DNA of 64,000 nt, taken from the NCBI RefSeq assembly GCF_000950575.1, contig NZ_CP011005.1:2666001-2730000 (forward strand). Direction: 5' to 3'. The stretch is from Psychromicrobium lacuslunae (lineage in GTDB: Bacteria > Actinomycetota > Actinomycetes > Actinomycetales > Micrococcaceae). The notes beneath the pieces are model-generated. The model did no database searches. It was not told where the DNA came from and saw nothing but the letters and a program-made list of their open reading frames with translations. Position numbers and translations under genes: made by a program. Positions 60,867 through 64,000 of this stretch are shown here, piece by piece (position 1 is the stretch's first letter; each line of letters begins with the position of its first letter).

Positions 60867-61409
60867 ATGAGCGTACGCACCCCCGACCCGTATCCCGGCT
60901 GGCTTTCCGAAGAAGATCTCTACGAGGCCAGAAACCGGCTGCCGATGGTTTACGTCGAAGCCGTGCCGGTGCGACTGGACCCGCTTGGCTACGTCAACGA
61001 GATCGGGCTGCTATTGCAGGCCGATGAGGACGGCAGCATGGTGCGCACTCTAGTGTCCGGCCGAGTGCTCTATCGAGAAACCATCAGGGCCGCGTTACTG
61101 CGGCACATTGAGAAAGACTTGGGCGCCCTCGCCTTCCCGCAGCTGCCGATCAGCCCGGTTCCGTTCACGGTGGCCGAATATTTTCCGGCTCCTTCGCAGA
61201 CCAGCTTCACCGACGAGCGGCAACACGCGGTGGCATTGGTCTACATCGTCCCGGTCACCGGAGAATGCAGCCCTCGTCAGGACGCCCTGGAGCTAACCTG
61301 GATGACCCCGGAAGATGTCCTTAGCCCCGGTGTGCAAGCCGAATTCGACGGCGGCCGCGGCGAGCTAGTGCGTCAAGCCCTAGCGTTCGCCGGGATCGCC
61401 ACGAGCTGA
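60867..61409 (+). CDS. NUDIX-fold (DUF4916-like) protein
   Basis: This is a 180-residue protein with a NUDIX-like fold (MVYVEAVPVRLDPLGYVNEI, then a helix GRVLYRETIRAALLRHIEKD). The Nudix box is degenerate: the RE-x2-EE-xG-x-E core is not kept, so hydrolase activity is doubtful. The family (DUF4916) is common in actinobacteria and uncharacterised. The ATG at 60867 has only weak upstream SD-like bases. It converges with the large surface protein gene. Confidence 0.82.
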   Translation: MSVRTPDPYPGWLSEEDLYEARNRLPMVYVEAVPVRLDPLGYVNEIGLLLQADEDGSMVRTLVSGRVLYRETIRAALLRHIEKDLGALAFPQLPISPVPFTVAEYFPAPSQTSFTDERQHAVALVYIVPVTGECSPRQDALELTWMTPEDVLSPGVQAEFDGGRGELVRQALAFAGIATS

Positions 61410-64000
61410 TTACTTCTTCCGCAACACCCAGATTGTTCCTCCGGTGCCGAACCCGGCGCCCAGGAGCAAGACCCCGGCACCCAGCGCGATCCACCACCAC
61501 AAGGGCCATGCTGCTTGCGCCGTGGTGTTACCGTCAGCCTCGAGCGGAACCGAGGCCTGAGTTAGTCCCGAGGGTGCCTTGCTGGCCGGCTTGAGCGTGG
61601 TCTTCTTCTGCACGGCGCTGGCAACGCAATTTGCCTGACCGCTCTTCGGCGCCTTGACTGCCGTCGAACCCGAGGCGGAGTTTACTGGCTTGGCCGCGAT
61701 CGCGGCGGGGGCATCTCCCACCAAAACCGTCAGCACCTGGCTGTCGCTGACTCGCGGACCGCCCGAAAGCACCGCTTCTTGCGTCATCTTGAGCCGGTAA
61801 AGGCCCGGCTCGCTAAACGCCCAATTGCCATGGGCATGCGTGTTCAACGGAATCTGGTAACTACTCCCAGCGCTCAGCACCTGGATGGGTGATCCAAAGG
61901 CACTAAGTTCAAAAATGTGAACTTGCCCCGGCCCCTCGACGGCGTCCAAGCTCCAGGTCACCGGACCGGAGACTTGGCCTGAACCGAGTTCTTCTGTATT
62001 CCAGCCGAGCCAGACCAATCCCGGGCGCTGCGTCTGAGGAATCTGGTAAATCGAGCTGCCAGCCGGACCAAGAAAGTCAAAGGCTCCTCCGGGCGAGGTG
62101 ATCTTGGCGGCCGGTTTGAGCTTGATCACGGTGCTCGCAGGCTCCCGCCACTGCACGGTTCCGGTAGTGCCATCTTTGATTTGCGAGCGCAAACGACCGT
62201 CCACTACCCGGGTCGCAAAATCCACGTGGCCCTGGTCCAGAATTGTCGCCCCCGTAGGTAGCGTTGTCGAGGTCGTGCCAGCCAGGCACATCACAGGAGC
62301 CGAGGACTGGGCGGCACCGGCATTAGCAGCCGCGGCAATATCAGGCGCCTCACCCGCGCTCTTTACGGTGTCGGGCAAGCCCTGCACTTTCTCGCCCGCA
62401 AAACAGCGAGCCGGATCAACCATACTGGCGTCCAGCTGCTCCCCCACCGCCCAGGCCACGGTGAAGTCGCTGCTCGCACCATTGGCTGCGCCTCGATGGA
62501 AAGCAGTGCAATACACACCGGGAGCCGAAAATACCCAGGAACCGTGCTGATGAACTGCGGCGGGGATGGTAAATTGATTGACCCCGGCAGCCGAATTGAA
62601 CTTGATTTCCGGCTGGCCCAGATCGCCCAATTGGTACATCGCAAAATTTCCCGGCGCGGGCCCCGAGCCAAGCGTACCCAACTTGGTCAGGGTCCAGGTC
62701 ACCGGCCCTAGCTCCGGGACCTCTTCGGTTGACCAACCCGGCCATAGCAAACCGCTCTCCTGGGTTTGACCGAGGAGATAGACCTGAGACCCTGACTTGC
62801 CGAGAAAGCCGAAACTGGACCCGGCTTGAATGGTCCGCTTCGCCTGATTTTTCACCTGAAAAACGGTCTTCGCAGGATTCCGATAAACCACTGAGCCCTG
62901 TGATGAGTCTTTGATCTGCGTGGTCATGCCGTTTCCCGCGGCGCGGCTCGCGATGTCGACATGACCCTCCGAGATCACCGTGACACCCACCGGCTTCTGA
63001 GCTCCTGGCTCCGTCCCCCAACCTCCGGGCTTGACGGCGTCCCCGGGCTTACTTGGCCGACCGCCTTGCGCACAGGCCTTGAGCTGTGAGCGGTTCACGT
63101 AATCGCTCGCCGACGGATCGGTCGAACCAACAACAAAACTCAGCACGCTGCTGGAGCGTAGCGGCTGGGTTGAACCGGGGAGCTGGGCGGAAAGGTTCAC
63201 CGGAACGCAGTACACGCCGGGCTGATCGAAAGCCCAGCGGACACTATTATCACGAGATTGGGCCGCCAGCAGAGTCTGCGGCAAGCCGCGGCGAGCGTCG
63301 CTAGAGAGGATTGCGGTATTGCCCCGAAGCAGTTCGACATTGCCCGGGCCGGCGACCTTGCCAAAGGAAATTTCAAGAAGACCGCTCAACGAACTCGGTG
63401 TAATTCTGGCCGAATCGAACAAAAGCGCTGGCGAGGATTCGCCGTCCCCGGAGTCGAAGAGGTACTTACCGCCGGAGAGCAAGCTGGAAGACAGGATCAG
63501 ATTCCCAGGGAGCACGTCGCGCGAGGCTTGCGCGGTATTGCCCTGCACCCGAGCATTTAGTCCCAGCTGGCCTGCCTCCAGCGCTGGTTCCAGCGTGATC
63601 ATGCCGGCTTGCTGTACCGGGCTGATGCGCTGCGGAGCGGGCGCCGTTTTAGGGCGGGAAAGAACACTCAAACCTGACGTCCCTCCGCTTCGGTCACACG
63701 GTATTTGGGAGGCGGCGAGCGCCGGATCGCCAACCCAGACGGTGAGCTGTGCGATGTCGCTCGCCCAAGCTCCCGAGGAGCGCAAGGCCTTCGCTTCAAA
63801 GGCCAGGCAGTACTTTCCGGGCTGAGTGAACGTCCAATTGAAGTGATTATGGCTGGCAGCGCCGATCGGATAGCTTTGCGGCATGCCTTGCCGAGTATCG
63901 AAATAGACCGCATCCGGACGTAGCCGATCGGTCACCGCATCGTTGAAGAACATTGCAAAATGCCCTCCGACCGGCCCTAATACTTTGGTTAGGCTGGCAT
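61410..64000 (-). CDS. actinobacterial repeat surface protein (choice-of-anchor M / TIGR03769-type), N-terminus beyond window
   Basis: The frame is open to the right edge; 862 residues are present and the start is outside. The protein has several units of the type found in actinobacterial surface proteins encoded with metal ABC transporters. Each unit contains a TQIKD-x4-G-x-V-x3-P strand, FLG-x2-GS-x-VY-x-L, QTQ-x2-GL-x-WPGW-x-TEE, then an H-x-H-G-x-W-x-F-x3-G-x-Y segment. Two complete units and one or two partial units are visible. A Lys-rich linker and a C-terminal helix ending WVLRKK anchor it; there is no LPxTG. Partner genes are probably beyond the window. Confidence 0.85.
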   Translation of the reverse strand, partial: ASLTKVLGPVGGHFAMFFNDAVTDRLRPDAVYFDTRQGMPQSYPIGAASHNHFNWTFTQPGKYCLAFEAKALRSSGAWASDIAQLTVWVGDPALAASQIPCDRSGGTSGLSVLSRPKTAPAPQRISPVQQAGMITLEPALEAGQLGLNARVQGNTAQASRDVLPGNLILSSSLLSGGKYLFDSGDGESSPALLFDSARITPSSLSGLLEISFGKVAGPGNVELLRGNTAILSSDARRGLPQTLLAAQSRDNSVRWAFDQPGVYCVPVNLSAQLPGSTQPLRSSSVLSFVVGSTDPSASDYVNRSQLKACAQGGRPSKPGDAVKPGGWGTEPGAQKPVGVTVISEGHVDIASRAAGNGMTTQIKDSSQGSVVYRNPAKTVFQVKNQAKRTIQAGSSFGFLGKSGSQVYLLGQTQESGLLWPGWSTEEVPELGPVTWTLTKLGTLGSGPAPGNFAMYQLGDLGQPEIKFNSAAGVNQFTIPAAVHQHGSWVFSAPGVYCTAFHRGAANGASSDFTVAWAVGEQLDASMVDPARCFAGEKVQGLPDTVKSAGEAPDIAAAANAGAAQSSAPVMCLAGTTSTTLPTGATILDQGHVDFATRVVDGRLRSQIKDGTTGTVQWREPASTVIKLKPAAKITSPGGAFDFLGPAGSSIYQIPQTQRPGLVWLGWNTEELGSGQVSGPVTWSLDAVEGPGQVHIFELSAFGSPIQVLSAGSSYQIPLNTHAHGNWAFSEPGLYRLKMTQEAVLSGGPRVSDSQVLTVLVGDAPAAIAAKPVNSASGSTAVKAPKSGQANCVASAVQKKTTLKPASKAPSGLTQASVPLEADGNTTAQAAWPLWWWIALGAGVLLLGAGFGTGGTIWVLRKK

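Noticed and set aside
1-64000. CRISPR array, prophage, integron or insertion sequence
   Set aside because: No regularly spaced repeats, transposase, integrase or phage structural genes were found; the tRNA genes have no integrase beside them.

Overview
The window is a moderately high-GC stretch, densely packed with genes, from an actinobacterium. Actinobacterial markers are a GTP-dependent PEP carboxykinase, GTG and TTG starts, Tat and LAxTG-type surface proteins, an actinobacterial RecQ, adjacent lhr and nei2, ScbR-like TetR and GlxA-like AraC regulators, and a c-di-AMP riboswitch in front of a cell-wall hydrolase. Gene content and base composition fit the Micrococcaceae (Arthrobacter, Psychromicrobium or Renibacterium type). 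That genus-level guess is inference. I see no phage, insertion sequence, CRISPR array or rRNA operon.

Layout. 0-9 kb: a RecQ helicase running off the left edge, phosphomannomutase, an orphan gene bracketed by related palindromic repeats, pckG with a CRP/GlxR-like site, tRNA-Arg(ACG), two small genes, and a Cmx-like drug exporter with a candidate leader peptide. 9-14 kb: a flavoprotein disulfide oxidoreductase, then a copper-handling operon (His/Met-loop membrane protein, CopC, PCuAC lipoprotein, Tat-type Dyp peroxidase). 14-20 kb: an operon with a clear palindromic operator encoding a degenerate ABC-ATPase-like protein, a YhgE/Pip membrane protein and a TetR regulator; then an EamA transporter divergent from a LysR regulator. 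20-31 kb: a SixA-like phosphatase, a winged-helix protein lacking a receiver domain, two two-component systems (one overlapping a lipoprotein gene), a MarR-MFS operon with an operator, and a riboswitch-controlled transglycosylase-like protein. 31-39 kb: acyltransferase, upp, tadA, a GlxA-like regulator with an isochorismatase-family hydrolase, an ScbR-like regulator, tRNA-Ser(CGA), and Hsp20 behind a CIRCE-like element.

39-46 kb: a zinc-ribbon orphan, an IclR-regulated CoA-transferase/enoyl-CoA hydratase operon, an LANTG surface protein, and a second copper-type locus (paralogue of the 10.9-kb membrane protein plus a YcnI-like protein). 46-53 kb: an overlapping lhr-nei2-rluA DNA/RNA maintenance operon. 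53-64 kb: small conserved proteins, an acyl-CoA dehydrogenase/SDR pair, a GH76-like protein overlapping a PAP2 phosphatase, a ribbon-helix-helix/VOC pair, a NUDIX-like protein, and a large repeat-containing surface protein running off the right edge.

The most promising under-described items are the paired small membrane proteins with three conserved intramembrane histidines beside extracytoplasmic copper proteins; the pseudo-ABC/YhgE/TetR operon; the leader region of the drug exporter; the RHH-VOC bicistron; and two families of short palindromic repeats. Functions come from motifs read by eye; no database search was run.
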